Assembly: GCF_003387575.1 (NCBI RefSeq)
Contig: NZ_QUAB01000043.1
Span: 1 to 64,000 of the forward strand
Direction of reading: 5' to 3'
DNA length: 64,000 nucleotides
Source: Microbacterium bovistercoris
GTDB taxonomy: Bacteria > Actinomycetota > Actinomycetes > Actinomycetales > Microbacteriaceae
Shown piece by piece: positions 32,583 through 40,513 of this stretch; position 1 is the stretch's first letter; the number at the start of each line of letters is the position of its first letter. Below the pieces are notes generated by a model, which saw only the letters and a list, made by a program, of their open reading frames with translations, was not told the origin of the DNA and searched no databases. A program made the position numbers and the translations under genes.

Positions 32583-33485
32583 TCAGTCGGGCAGAAGGTC
32601 GCCGGTGGACTGCAGCACGAGGTGCGCACGGCGGTGGCCGGCGGTCAGCCGCTCTGCGGCATCCGCGCCGTTCAGCCGGGCCACCAGGTAGCCCGCGGCG
32701 AAGGCGTCGCCGGCGCCGACCGCCTCGACCACCTCGGTCCTGATCGCCGGGACGAAGGTGCGCGCGTCGCCGCCCTCGCCGAGGTGGAACTCGGTCGCGC
32801 CGATGTCGCCGTCCTTGACGACGAGCAGCTCCGGCTCGGGGAGCAGTGCGCGCACGGCATCCGCATCGGCGGTGCCCCACAGGCCGTCGGCCTCGTCGAG
32901 GCCGACGAAGACGATGTCCGCCCGTCGCGCGAGCGCGAGCAGCGCGGGAGCGGCGGCGCCGGGCTCCCAGAGGGCGGCCCGGTGGTTCACATCGAAGCTC
33001 AGGATGCCGGATCCGCTGCCGACGCGGTCGATGACGGCGTCGATGAGAGCGGCGCAGGAAGCGGAGAGCGCCGGGGTGATGCCCGAGACGTGCACGATCT
33101 CGGCCTGCTCGAGAGGCACGTCGGCGACGGTCGCCGGGCTCATCTTCGAGGCCGCGGACCCGCGGCGGTAGTAGAGCACGCCGTGCCCGGGGTCTTTGAA
33201 GTAGACGCCGGTAGGCGCATTCGGGTCGTCGCTGACCCTGCTCACGTCGACGCCGTGGCGGGCGACCTCGTCGCGCACGCGCACGCCGAGCGCGTCGTCG
33301 CCGACAGCGCTGACCCACGCGGTCGGCACGCCGAGCTGCGCGGCGTGGATGGCGACGTTCGACTCGGCGCCGCCGATGAGCAGGCGCACCTCCTGGGCGG
33401 TGGACAGCGGCTCCGCATGGGCAGGGGCGACGAGGGCCATGGTCTCGCCGATGGCGATGAGGCGTGGTGCGGATGCGTCGGACAT
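32583..33485 (-). CDS. kdgK: 2-keto-3-deoxygluconate kinase (PfkB family)
   Basis: The product is 300 residues from ATG 33485; ATG 33494 is also possible and neither has a good ribosome site. The PfkB fold shows N-terminal GETMALV, GGAESNVAIHAAQLG and the C-terminal catalytic GAGDAFAAGY. With the downstream KDPG aldolase it fits a KDG kinase. The gene is divergent from the PLP enzyme gene, with a shared operator between them. Confidence 0.9.
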   Translation of the reverse strand: MSDASAPRLIAIGETMALVAPAHAEPLSTAQEVRLLIGGAESNVAIHAAQLGVPTAWVSAVGDDALGVRVRDEVARHGVDVSRVSDDPNAPTGVYFKDPGHGVLYYRRGSAASKMSPATVADVPLEQAEIVHVSGITPALSASCAALIDAVIDRVGSGSGILSFDVNHRAALWEPGAAAPALLALARRADIVFVGLDEADGLWGTADADAVRALLPEPELLVVKDGDIGATEFHLGEGGDARTFVPAIRTEVVEAVGAGDAFAAGYLVARLNGADAAERLTAGHRRAHLVLQSTGDLLPD

Positions 33486-33506
33486 GGTTACCATGATGAG
33501 ACCGGG

Positions 33507-33533
33507 TGTGCGCACATTGCAACCACTGTTGCA
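33507..33533. promoter_or_regulatory. Divergent operator pair
   Basis: TGTGCGCACA, a perfect 10-bp palindrome (33507-33516), is followed by TGCAAC-CACT-GTTGCA (33518-33533), with perfect 6-bp arms. They lie between the KDG kinase and the PLP enzyme genes. The second is the kind of site an IclR regulator binds, and an IclR gene closes the plus-strand operon. Confidence 0.65.
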
Positions 33534-33562
33534 GCATATGCACACGTAGAGGAAGGTGTGAG

Positions 33563-34816
33563 ATGAGCGATCTGAATGACGAGCTGCTGACGGAGCGCGA
33601 CAAGGGCATCCCGGAGCGTGCGATCGGCATGACGGCATCCGCCTTCCTCGCGACGAAGCCGCGCCTCGACGAGTTCTGGACCCCGCTGATCGTGCTCGAC
33701 GATGCGGCCATGCGGGCGAACGTGGCGACCATGGCCGCGTGGTGCGCGGAGCGCGGGCTGGAGATCATGCCGCACGGCAAGACCACGATGGCCCCGGAGC
33801 TGTGGCAGCGTCAGCTGGACGCCGGTGCCCTCGGCGTCACTCTCGCGACCATGGGACAGGTGCGCACCGGCCGCGACCTCGGCCTCGACTCGATCATGCT
33901 CGCCAACTCGGCGGTCGACGCACGTTCGCTCGGCTGGCTCGCCGGCGAGCTGGCCGACCCCGGGTTCCGGTTCGTGTGCTGGGCCGACTCGGTCGCCACG
34001 GTGGATGCGATGGAGCGTGGCCTGCGCGCGGTCGACCTGCCGCGGCCGGTCGACGTGTGCGTCGAGCTCGGCGCAGAGGGTGGCCGCACCGGTGCACGGT
34101 CGCACGACGAGGCCGTGGCGGTGGCGGAGCGGATCGCGGCATCCGACGTCCTTCGCCTCGCCGGCGTCGCCGGCTACGAGGGCAGCCTCGCGCACGACCG
34201 CTCCGAGGCGGGGATCGCGGCCGTGCGCTCCTACCTCGAGGCGCAGCTCGCGCTGCACCGCGCGATCTCGCCGCTCTACGGCGACGGAGACGTCTACGTC
34301 ACCGCCGGGGGCAGCGCCTACTTCGAGATCGTCGCCGACGTGTGGGCTGGCGCCGAGCGCGACGGACGTACCCGCTTCGTGCTGCGCTCCGGCGCCTACA
34401 TCGTGCACGACGACGGGTTCTACCGCGGCATCTCGCCGTTCGACGAGGGCGGCAGCGGCGAGGGCCCGCACTTCGTGAACGCGATGCACGGCATCGCCCG
34501 CATCGTCTCGAGTCCCGAGCCGGGTCTCGCACTGGCGGATGCCGGCAAGCGCGACTTCCCCTACGACGAGGGCCTGCCCATCCCGCGCGCTGCGGCCGGC
34601 GATCTCGCAGGTCCCTGGCATCCGCTCCACGCGAGCGTCTCCGCCATGAACGATCAGCATTCGTACGTGCGCCCCGCCGAGCCGCTCGAGATCGGGTCCG
34701 TGGTGCGGTTCGGCCTCTCGCATCCGTGCACCGCCTTCGACAAGTGGCGCGTGCTGCCCGTGATCGACTCCCACGACTCCGGCGTGGTCACCGGCCTCGT
34801 CCGCACGTACTTCTGA
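33563..34816 (+). CDS. PLP-dependent D-amino-acid dehydratase/aldolase (alanine racemase fold)
   Basis: A 417-residue fold-type III PLP enzyme. The PLP lysine is in MPHGKTT, and the C-terminal zinc motif SHPCTAFDKW (His-x-Cys) is typical of eukaryotic-type D-serine dehydratases and D-threonine aldolases. GAGGAAGG precedes the ATG. It would convert a D-hydroxy amino acid to a keto acid plus ammonia, or cleave it. It leads an operon with an N-acyl-D-amino-acid deacylase, IclR and RidA. Confidence 0.88.
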   Translation: MSDLNDELLTERDKGIPERAIGMTASAFLATKPRLDEFWTPLIVLDDAAMRANVATMAAWCAERGLEIMPHGKTTMAPELWQRQLDAGALGVTLATMGQVRTGRDLGLDSIMLANSAVDARSLGWLAGELADPGFRFVCWADSVATVDAMERGLRAVDLPRPVDVCVELGAEGGRTGARSHDEAVAVAERIAASDVLRLAGVAGYEGSLAHDRSEAGIAAVRSYLEAQLALHRAISPLYGDGDVYVTAGGSAYFEIVADVWAGAERDGRTRFVLRSGAYIVHDDGFYRGISPFDEGGSGEGPHFVNAMHGIARIVSSPEPGLALADAGKRDFPYDEGLPIPRAAAGDLAGPWHPLHASVSAMNDQHSYVRPAEPLEIGSVVRFGLSHPCTAFDKWRVLPVIDSHDSGVVTGLVRTYF

Positions 34817-34824
34817 GGAGCATG

Positions 34825-36411
34825 ATGTCCGGTCGTACAGTTCTCCGCGGTGGTTCGGTGGTCACGCCATCCGGCCCGGTGCGCGCCGACGTCGCTATCG
34901 TCGGTGCGACGATCGCCGAGGTCGGCGACGTCTCCGCGCTGCCCGATGACGTCGTGGTCGACGCGACGGGCAGGCTGATCCTGCCCGGGTTCATCGATGC
35001 GCACTCCCACGCCGACGGTCTGCTCCGCGACGCCGACGTGACGACCGCGCTGCTGCGACAGGGCGTCACCACCATCATCGGCGGGCAGGACGGCATCTCG
35101 TACGCACCCGGCGACGGCGCCTACGCGAGCGAGTACTTCGCCGCGATCAACGGACCGCACCCGGCCTACCGCGGCGGCGGAGTCGCCGCGCTGCTGGCTT
35201 CCGTCGACGGGGCATCCCCGCTGAACGCCGGCTACCTGGTGCCGGCGGGCACCGTGCGCTTCGAGGTCTGCGGTCGTCGCAGCGGCCCGGCATCCGCCGA
35301 CGAGCGCGCGCAGATGGCCGATCTCGTGGCGCAGGGAATGTCGGAGGGCGCGCTGGGCCTGTCGACCGGCCTCGACTACGTGCCGGGCATCTTCCAGGAC
35401 GCCGACGAGATCGCCGCGCTCTGCGTGCCCGTCGCCGCAGCCGGCGGCGTGTACGTGAGTCACATGCGCGGCGGGTACGAGAACAACACCGCCGCGGGCA
35501 TCACCGAGATGGCTGAGATCTCACGGCTCGCCGCAGCGGATGCCGGCGCTCCGCTGCCCGTGCACGTCTCGCACCTGCACGCCGACGCCGACATCGTGCT
35601 CACCCAGGTGGACACGCTCGCCGCCGAGGGCGTCGACGCGACCTTCGACGCGTACCCCTACATCCGCGGCTGCACGCTGCTGGGTATGCCGCTGCTGCCG
35701 CCCGAGGTGTCGGCTCTGACCGTCGACGAGGCCGTCGCCCGCCTCACCGATGCCGCCGGCCGCGAGGCGCTGCGCGCGATGTGCGTCCAGCGCGCGTCGA
35801 ACAGCCCCAGCCTCGGCCCCGACTGGCCCGACATGATCACGCTTGCGCACATCGCGGCATCCGAGCACGACTGGGCGCACGGACTGACCCTGCGCGAGGC
35901 ATCCGCCCGCGCCGGCGCCGACCCGATGGACTTCGCGCTCGACCTGCTCGCGGCGTCGCGCATGGAGAGCAGCGCCGTCATGGCGGTGCACAACCCGCGC
36001 CCGGCGACCGAACTGGCGCGCATCTTCGCCCACCCCGGTCACCTCGGCGGGTCGGACGGCATCTTCATCGGCAAGCATCCGCATCCGCGTGCGGCGGGCT
36101 CGTTCGCCCGGTACCTGCGCGAGTTCGTGCGCGAACTCGGCACCTGGTCATGGGCGGATGCCGTGGCGCACCTGTCCGCGCGACCGGCGCAGCGCTTCGG
36201 CCTCGGCCGGCGCGGCGTGATCGAGGCGGGCGCGGTCGCCGACGTGCTGCTCGTCGATCCCGAGACCGTGGCCGACGGAGCCACCTACGAGAATCCGCGC
36301 GAGCTCGCGACCGGCATCGACGACGTGTTCGTCGCCGGCGTCCGCGTGCTCGCCGGCGGCGAGCCGACCGGGGCGGCTCCCGGCAGGGGCCTGCGCCGGG
36401 GAGGTGACTGA
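34825..36411 (+). CDS. N-acyl-D-amino-acid deacylase (amidohydrolase)
   Basis: The product is 528 residues from ATG 34825, 4 nt after GAGGAG; the ATG 3 bp earlier leaves too little space. The metal motif DAHSHADG near residue 54, the VSHLHAD segment and the HPGHLGGSDGIF region define a D-aminoacylase of the amidohydrolase superfamily. It removes the acyl group from N-acyl-D-amino acids, feeding the PLP enzyme upstream. It is followed by the IclR gene 3 bp later. Confidence 0.92.
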   Translation: MSGRTVLRGGSVVTPSGPVRADVAIVGATIAEVGDVSALPDDVVVDATGRLILPGFIDAHSHADGLLRDADVTTALLRQGVTTIIGGQDGISYAPGDGAYASEYFAAINGPHPAYRGGGVAALLASVDGASPLNAGYLVPAGTVRFEVCGRRSGPASADERAQMADLVAQGMSEGALGLSTGLDYVPGIFQDADEIAALCVPVAAAGGVYVSHMRGGYENNTAAGITEMAEISRLAAADAGAPLPVHVSHLHADADIVLTQVDTLAAEGVDATFDAYPYIRGCTLLGMPLLPPEVSALTVDEAVARLTDAAGREALRAMCVQRASNSPSLGPDWPDMITLAHIAASEHDWAHGLTLREASARAGADPMDFALDLLAASRMESSAVMAVHNPRPATELARIFAHPGHLGGSDGIFIGKHPHPRAAGSFARYLREFVRELGTWSWADAVAHLSARPAQRFGLGRRGVIEAGAVADVLLVDPETVADGATYENPRELATGIDDVFVAGVRVLAGGEPTGAAPGRGLRRGGD

Positions 36412-36414
36412 CCG

Positions 36415-37146
36415 ATGTCGCAGAGCGTCACCCGTGCCGCCGCCGTTCTGGCGTCCCTCGCCGCCGAGCCCTCTTCGGCGGCGGAACTGGCCGCCGAGTT
36501 CGGCATCCACCGCACCACGATGTTCCGCGAGCTGCAGAGCCTGGAGCAGGTCGGATTCGTGCGCAAGCAGGCCGACGGCCGCTACGCCGTCGGCATGCAG
36601 CTCGCCGTGCTGGGCGGCGCCGCGCTCGAGCAGCTCGACCTGCGCGGTGCGGCCTTCGCGCAGGTGCGCCGGCTGCACCGCATCGTCGGCAACACCGTGC
36701 ACGTGGGCGCGTTGATCGGCGACGAGATCGTCTACGTCGACAAGGTCGAGGATGCCGCGGGTGTGCGGATGTACTCCCGGGTCGGCGCCGCCGTGCTTCC
36801 CTACTGCAGCGGCATCGGCAAGGCCGTACTGGCCGAGCTTCCCGTGGATCGCCGTGACGCACTGCTCGCGGACTGCGACTGGCACCCGCACACGGCGAAC
36901 ACCCTGACCAGCCGCGCAGCCCTCGACGCCGACCTCGCGCTCACCGCCCGCCGCGGATATGCATTCGACGACGCGGAGTTCGAGGACTTCGTGGGATGCG
37001 TGGCGGTACCCATCGTGACGTCGGCCGGCGTCGTCGGAGCGCTGTCGCTCACGGCGCTGCGCGTCGCCCAGAGCCGTGAGCAGCTCGAGCAGCGCGTGCC
37101 CGTGCTGCGCGAGGCCGCCGCAGAGATCTCCCACCAGCTGGGATGA
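36415..37146 (+). CDS. IclR family transcriptional regulator
   Basis: A 243-residue protein with an N-terminal helix-turn-helix (AELAAEFGIHRTTMFREL) and the IclR effector domain (SGIGKAVLAELP, and a conserved C-terminal DDAEFEDFVGCVAVP). It is inside the D-amino acid operon, 3 bp after the deacylase and 35 bp before RidA, and likely regulates the divergent operator at 33507-33533. Confidence 0.93.
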   Translation: MSQSVTRAAAVLASLAAEPSSAAELAAEFGIHRTTMFRELQSLEQVGFVRKQADGRYAVGMQLAVLGGAALEQLDLRGAAFAQVRRLHRIVGNTVHVGALIGDEIVYVDKVEDAAGVRMYSRVGAAVLPYCSGIGKAVLAELPVDRRDALLADCDWHPHTANTLTSRAALDADLALTARRGYAFDDAEFEDFVGCVAVPIVTSAGVVGALSLTALRVAQSREQLEQRVPVLREAAAEISHQLG

Positions 37147-37181
37147 ACCGAACCCACCGAACCGAGAAGAAGGAGAACACC

Positions 37182-37568
37182 ATGCCGAACAAGACCGGTT
37201 TCTACGCCGAAGGCGCCCCCACCCCCGCAGGCCCCTACAGCCACGGGGTCGTCGCGAACGGATTCCTGTACACCGCAGGCTTCGGCCCGCAGGACGCCGC
37301 GAACGACCACGCCATCGCCGACAACGTGGGTGACCAGACCCGCCAGGTGCTGCGCAACATCCAGAAGGTGCTCGCCGTGCACGGCCTGACCATGGACGAC
37401 GTGGTCAAGTCGACCGTGCACCTGCAGGACCTCGCCGACTTCGCCGAGTTCAACGCCGCGTACGAGGAGTTCTTCACGGCTCCGTACCCCGTGCGCACCA
37501 CGGTGGGCTCGCAGCTGGCGAACATCCTCGTCGAGATCGACGTGGTCGCGGCGCTGCCCCAGGCCTGA
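37182..37568 (+). CDS. ridA: RidA family enamine/imine deaminase
   Basis: A 128-residue YjgF/YER057c/UK114 protein with YSHGVVANGFLYTAG at the substrate site and the conserved arginine in APYPVRTTVG. RidA hydrolyses reactive 2-aminoacrylate-like intermediates released by PLP dehydratases. Its place after the PLP enzyme supports a dehydratase reaction there. AGAAGGAG precedes the ATG. Confidence 0.94.
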   Translation: MPNKTGFYAEGAPTPAGPYSHGVVANGFLYTAGFGPQDAANDHAIADNVGDQTRQVLRNIQKVLAVHGLTMDDVVKSTVHLQDLADFAEFNAAYEEFFTAPYPVRTTVGSQLANILVEIDVVAALPQA

Positions 37569-37578
37569 CGCTCAGCCG

Positions 37579-37617
37579 ACGGCGCCCCGGACCGCGTGAT
37601 GCGGGCCGGGGCGCCGT
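37579..37617 (+). terminator. Strong terminator after ridA
   Basis: The stem ACGGCGCCCCGG-ACCGC / GCGGG-CCGGGGCGCCGT, with one mismatch bulge and a GTGAT loop, starts 11 bp after the ridA stop. Confidence 0.8.
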
Positions 37618-37623
37618 GCGCGG

Positions 37624-37735
37624 GTCCTGAGCGAGCGGAGCGAGACGAAGGGCGCCCTCCGTCACTTCGACTCGCTGCGCTCGCTCAGTACGGCGCTCGC
37701 TCGTACCTCGCTCGCTCAGGACCCGTGGGGTGAAC
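37624..37735. repeat. Repeat family C, copy 3
   Basis: The 5' part (CCTGAGCGAGCGGAGCGAGA) and a 3' inverted counterpart (CTCGCTCGCTCAGGACCCG) lie between ridA and the LMF1-like gene. The segment between them contains further CGCTCGCTC words. Confidence 0.8.
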
Positions 37736-37754
37736 TCCGGCGTAGCCTGAAGGC

Positions 37755-39209
37755 ATGGACGGGTTCGCGGCCCCCGACTTCTGGCTCGCGCGCGAGGTGC
37801 TGCAGCGCGGCATCGCGGCGCTGTACCTCGTCGCGTTCATCTCGACGCTGAACCAGTTCCGCCCGCTGCTCGGCGAGCGCGGGCTGCTGCCGGCGCCCGA
37901 ACTGCTGCGCTGGGCGCGGTCGTCGAAGGGCCGCCGGCGGATGCTGCGCCCCACGCTGTTCCGCTACGTGGAGTACACGGATCGGCGTCTCGTCGCACTG
38001 TGCTGGACGGGCATCGTGCTCGCGGTGCTCCTCGTCGCGGGCATTCCGCAGCTCGGCCCGCCGTGGGTGCCCATGATCGCCTTCCTGCTGCTCTGGCTCG
38101 GGTACATGTCGATCGTCAGCATCGGGCAGACCTTCTACGGCTTCGGCTGGGAGATGCTGCTGCTCGAGGCCGGATTCCTCGCCGCGTTCCTGGGCTCGGG
38201 CGACCAGCCGCCGCCGACGGTGGTGATCGTGCTGTTCTGGTGGCTGGTGTTCCGGCTCGAGTTCGGCGCGGGGATGATCAAGATCCGCGGCGGGCGCGAG
38301 TGGCGCGACCTCACCGCGCTCACCTTCCACCACGAGACCCAGCCGATGCCCGGTCCGCTGAGCAGACAGGCGCACCTGCTGCCGCGCTGGTTCCACAAGG
38401 GCGAGGTGCTCGGCAACCACTTCGCGCAGCTGGTGGTGCCGTTCTTCCTGTTCGCGCCGATTCTGTCGCTGTGGGTGCCCGGACCCTGGCCGCTCATCGT
38501 CGGGACGGTCGCCGCGGCGATCGTCATCGCCACGCAGTGCTGGCTGGTGATCACAGGCAACTTCGCCTGGCTGAACTGGGCGACGATCGTGCTGGCGTTC
38601 TCCGCCGTCGGGATCCCTCGCGCGTGGGTCCCTGAGCTTGTCGACGGGTCGCTCCCGCTCTACTGGCTGGTGATCACCTCGGCCGTCGGCATCCTCTACG
38701 TCGCCGTCAGCTGGCCGTCGCTGCACAACCTGTTCGCGCGGCGGCAGCTGATGAACGCGAGCTTCAACCGCTGGCAGCTCGCGAACGCCTACGGGGCGTT
38801 CGGCACCGTCACGAAGCAGCGCATCGAGATCGTCGTCGAGGGCACGCTCGACGAGGATCCGGATGCCGCGGAGTGGGTCGAGTACCCCTTCAAGGGCAAG
38901 CCGGGTGAGCTGGGCCGCGTGCCGCGGCAGTTCGCGCCGTACCACCTGCGGCTGGACTGGCTGATGTGGTTCCTGCCGCTCGGCTACTCGCTGGACGACT
39001 GGTTCACGGTATTCCTGGTCCGGCTCCTCGAGGCGGATGCGCCGACGCTGCGCCTGCTCGCCCGCGATCCGTTCAACGGACAGAGGCCACGCTGGGTGCG
39101 GGCGGTCTCGTACCGGTACCGCTTCACCACGCGAGCCGAGCACCGCGAGAGCGGTGACGTCTGGATGCGTGATCAGCGCCGCATCGTGGTGCACCCGATC
39201 GGGCACTGA
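37755..39209 (+). CDS. Lipase maturation factor (LMF1)-like membrane protein
   Basis: A 484-residue protein with about eight membrane segments. Family features are FYGFGWEMLLLEAGFLA, the NRWQLANAYGAFGTVTKQR region and the EGTLDEDP motif in the C-terminal soluble part. LMF1 proteins help lipases fold in animals; the bacterial role is unknown. Residues about 291-300 (VPELVDGSLP) derive from a repeat fragment (38626-38652) in a loop between membrane segments. Confidence 0.88.
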   Translation: MDGFAAPDFWLAREVLQRGIAALYLVAFISTLNQFRPLLGERGLLPAPELLRWARSSKGRRRMLRPTLFRYVEYTDRRLVALCWTGIVLAVLLVAGIPQLGPPWVPMIAFLLLWLGYMSIVSIGQTFYGFGWEMLLLEAGFLAAFLGSGDQPPPTVVIVLFWWLVFRLEFGAGMIKIRGGREWRDLTALTFHHETQPMPGPLSRQAHLLPRWFHKGEVLGNHFAQLVVPFFLFAPILSLWVPGPWPLIVGTVAAAIVIATQCWLVITGNFAWLNWATIVLAFSAVGIPRAWVPELVDGSLPLYWLVITSAVGILYVAVSWPSLHNLFARRQLMNASFNRWQLANAYGAFGTVTKQRIEIVVEGTLDEDPDAAEWVEYPFKGKPGELGRVPRQFAPYHLRLDWLMWFLPLGYSLDDWFTVFLVRLLEADAPTLRLLARDPFNGQRPRWVRAVSYRYRFTTRAEHRESGDVWMRDQRRIVVHPIGH

Positions 39210-39220
39210 GAACCGTCGGT

Positions 39221-39246
39221 CCGCGCGGCCCTGTTCGGTCGCGCGG
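39221..39246. terminator. Terminator between convergent genes
   Basis: CCGCGCGGCC and GGTCGCGCGG pair across a 6-nt loop between the LMF1-like gene and the CDF transporter gene. Confidence 0.6.
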
Positions 39247-39253
39247 TCGTCGA

Positions 39254-39940
39254 TCAGTCCGGTCGGCAGCAGTCGTCGTCGCAGTGGTCGGCCTCGCGCT
39301 CGCCGGTGAGCACGGCGACGGGCGCCGCGCAGCAGGCGTCGCCGCGCCACGCCTCGATCCCCTCGCGGATCGCGAAGCCGGCGATGACGAGCGCGGCGAG
39401 CGAGTCGGCCCACGCCCATCCGAGCAGGCTGTTGAGGACGAGGCCGACGAGAAGAGCAGCCGACAGGTAGGTGCAGATCAGGGTCTGTTTGGAGTCCGCG
39501 ACCGCGGACGCCGAACCGAGTTCGCGGCCGGTGCGGCGCTCGAACCAGGACAGGAACGGCATCACCAGCAGGCTCAGTGCGGCGATCGCGATGCCGACCG
39601 GGGAGTGCTCCGGTTCGCGCAGCCCGGCGAGCGACAGGATCGCGTCGACCGAGACATAGGCGGCGAGTCCGAAGAACGAGATCGCGATCACGCGCAGGGC
39701 GGTCTTCTCGCGCCGCTCGGGATCCGGCGCGGAGAACTGCCAGGCGACCGCCGCGGCGGAGAGCACCTCCACGACGGAGTCCAGCCCGAACCCGATCAGT
39801 GCGGCCGAGGAGGCGGCGCCTCCCGCGACGAGGGCGACGATCGCCTCGATGACGTTCCACGAGATCGTGATCGCGACGACGACCCGGATCCGCCGTCGCA
39901 GCACCGCGGTCCTCGCCGGGGTCCGCACCGCAGTCGTCAT
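39254..39940 (-). CDS. Cation diffusion facilitator (metal exporter)
   Basis: A 228-residue CDF protein with about six membrane segments. GFGLDSVVEVLSA and SWADSLAALVIAGF carry the membrane metal-site aspartates. The C-terminal tail is cysteine-rich: GDACCAAP and HCDDDCCRPD. It is translationally coupled to a CmtR regulator by ATGA. With a Cd/Pb-sensing CmtR upstream, the likely cargo is cadmium, lead or zinc. Confidence 0.92.
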   Translation of the reverse strand: MTTAVRTPARTAVLRRRIRVVVAITISWNVIEAIVALVAGGAASSAALIGFGLDSVVEVLSAAAVAWQFSAPDPERREKTALRVIAISFFGLAAYVSVDAILSLAGLREPEHSPVGIAIAALSLLVMPFLSWFERRTGRELGSASAVADSKQTLICTYLSAALLVGLVLNSLLGWAWADSLAALVIAGFAIREGIEAWRGDACCAAPVAVLTGEREADHCDDDCCRPD

Positions 39941-40296
39941 GACGCCTGCTCCGCGTCGCAGCATCCGGGCACCGTGCACGCGGGGTCGATGCACGGGATG
40001 CTCTCGTCCACGGCGAGCGTCACCTCGACCAGGGCGGTCAGCGCCGCGGCGAGGTGCGGGTCGGCGATCTCGTAGCGGGTCTGCCGGCCTTCGGTTTCCG
40101 CCACCACGATGCCGCACCCGCGCAGGCAGGCTAGGTGGTTCGACACGTTCGTGCGCGTGAGCCCGAGTTCGCGGGCGAGCTTCGCGGGGTATCCCGGTCC
40201 GTCGAGCAGGGACAGCAGGACGCGGGAGCGGGTCGGGTCGGACATGGCCCGCCCGAGCCGGTTCATCGCATCCGTTCGCGAAGCAATGGTCAGCAT
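39937..40296 (-). CDS. cmtR: CmtR-like Cd(II)/Pb(II)-sensing ArsR repressor
   Basis: A 119-residue ArsR-type winged helix very close to Mycobacterium tuberculosis CmtR. Cysteines occur at the same positions, Cys57 and Cys61 in CLRGC plus Cys102 in the C-terminal tail, which in CmtR bind Cd(II) or Pb(II). A further CC lies near the C-terminus. It controls the coupled CDF exporter gene. A start at ATG 40296 fits a leaderless or short-leader transcript. Confidence 0.93.
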   Translation of the reverse strand: MLTIASRTDAMNRLGRAMSDPTRSRVLLSLLDGPGYPAKLARELGLTRTNVSNHLACLRGCGIVVAETEGRQTRYEIADPHLAAALTALVEVTLAVDESIPCIDPACTVPGCCDAEQAS

Positions 40297-40421
40297 GTAG
40301 TGACCATACAGCAGATACTGACCCTTCCTGGGGGTGCCGATCCGGCCGCCGCTGAGTGCCCGGCTGCGTAGCGGTCGGCCGACGCGCCGGGGCGGTCGGC
40401 GTTTCTCCGGCGCGCCGCCTG

Positions 40422-40498
40422 CCGGCATCCGAAGGTGGGGACGGATGCCGGGGAGCCAGCCCCCGACCGGGACGTCGGATCCTGGCGTCCCGGTCGGG
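40422..40498 (-). terminator. Two hairpins downstream of the exporter gene
   Basis: Two perfect stems are present: CCGGCATCCG/CGGATGCCGG (40422-40451) and CCCGACCGGGACG with its complement (40462-40498, 13 bp). They follow the minus-strand exporter stop at 40514 and most likely terminate it. The rest of the 217-bp gap has no gene. Confidence 0.7.
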
Positions 40499-40513
40499 TA
40501 CGCGGGCCGCGAG

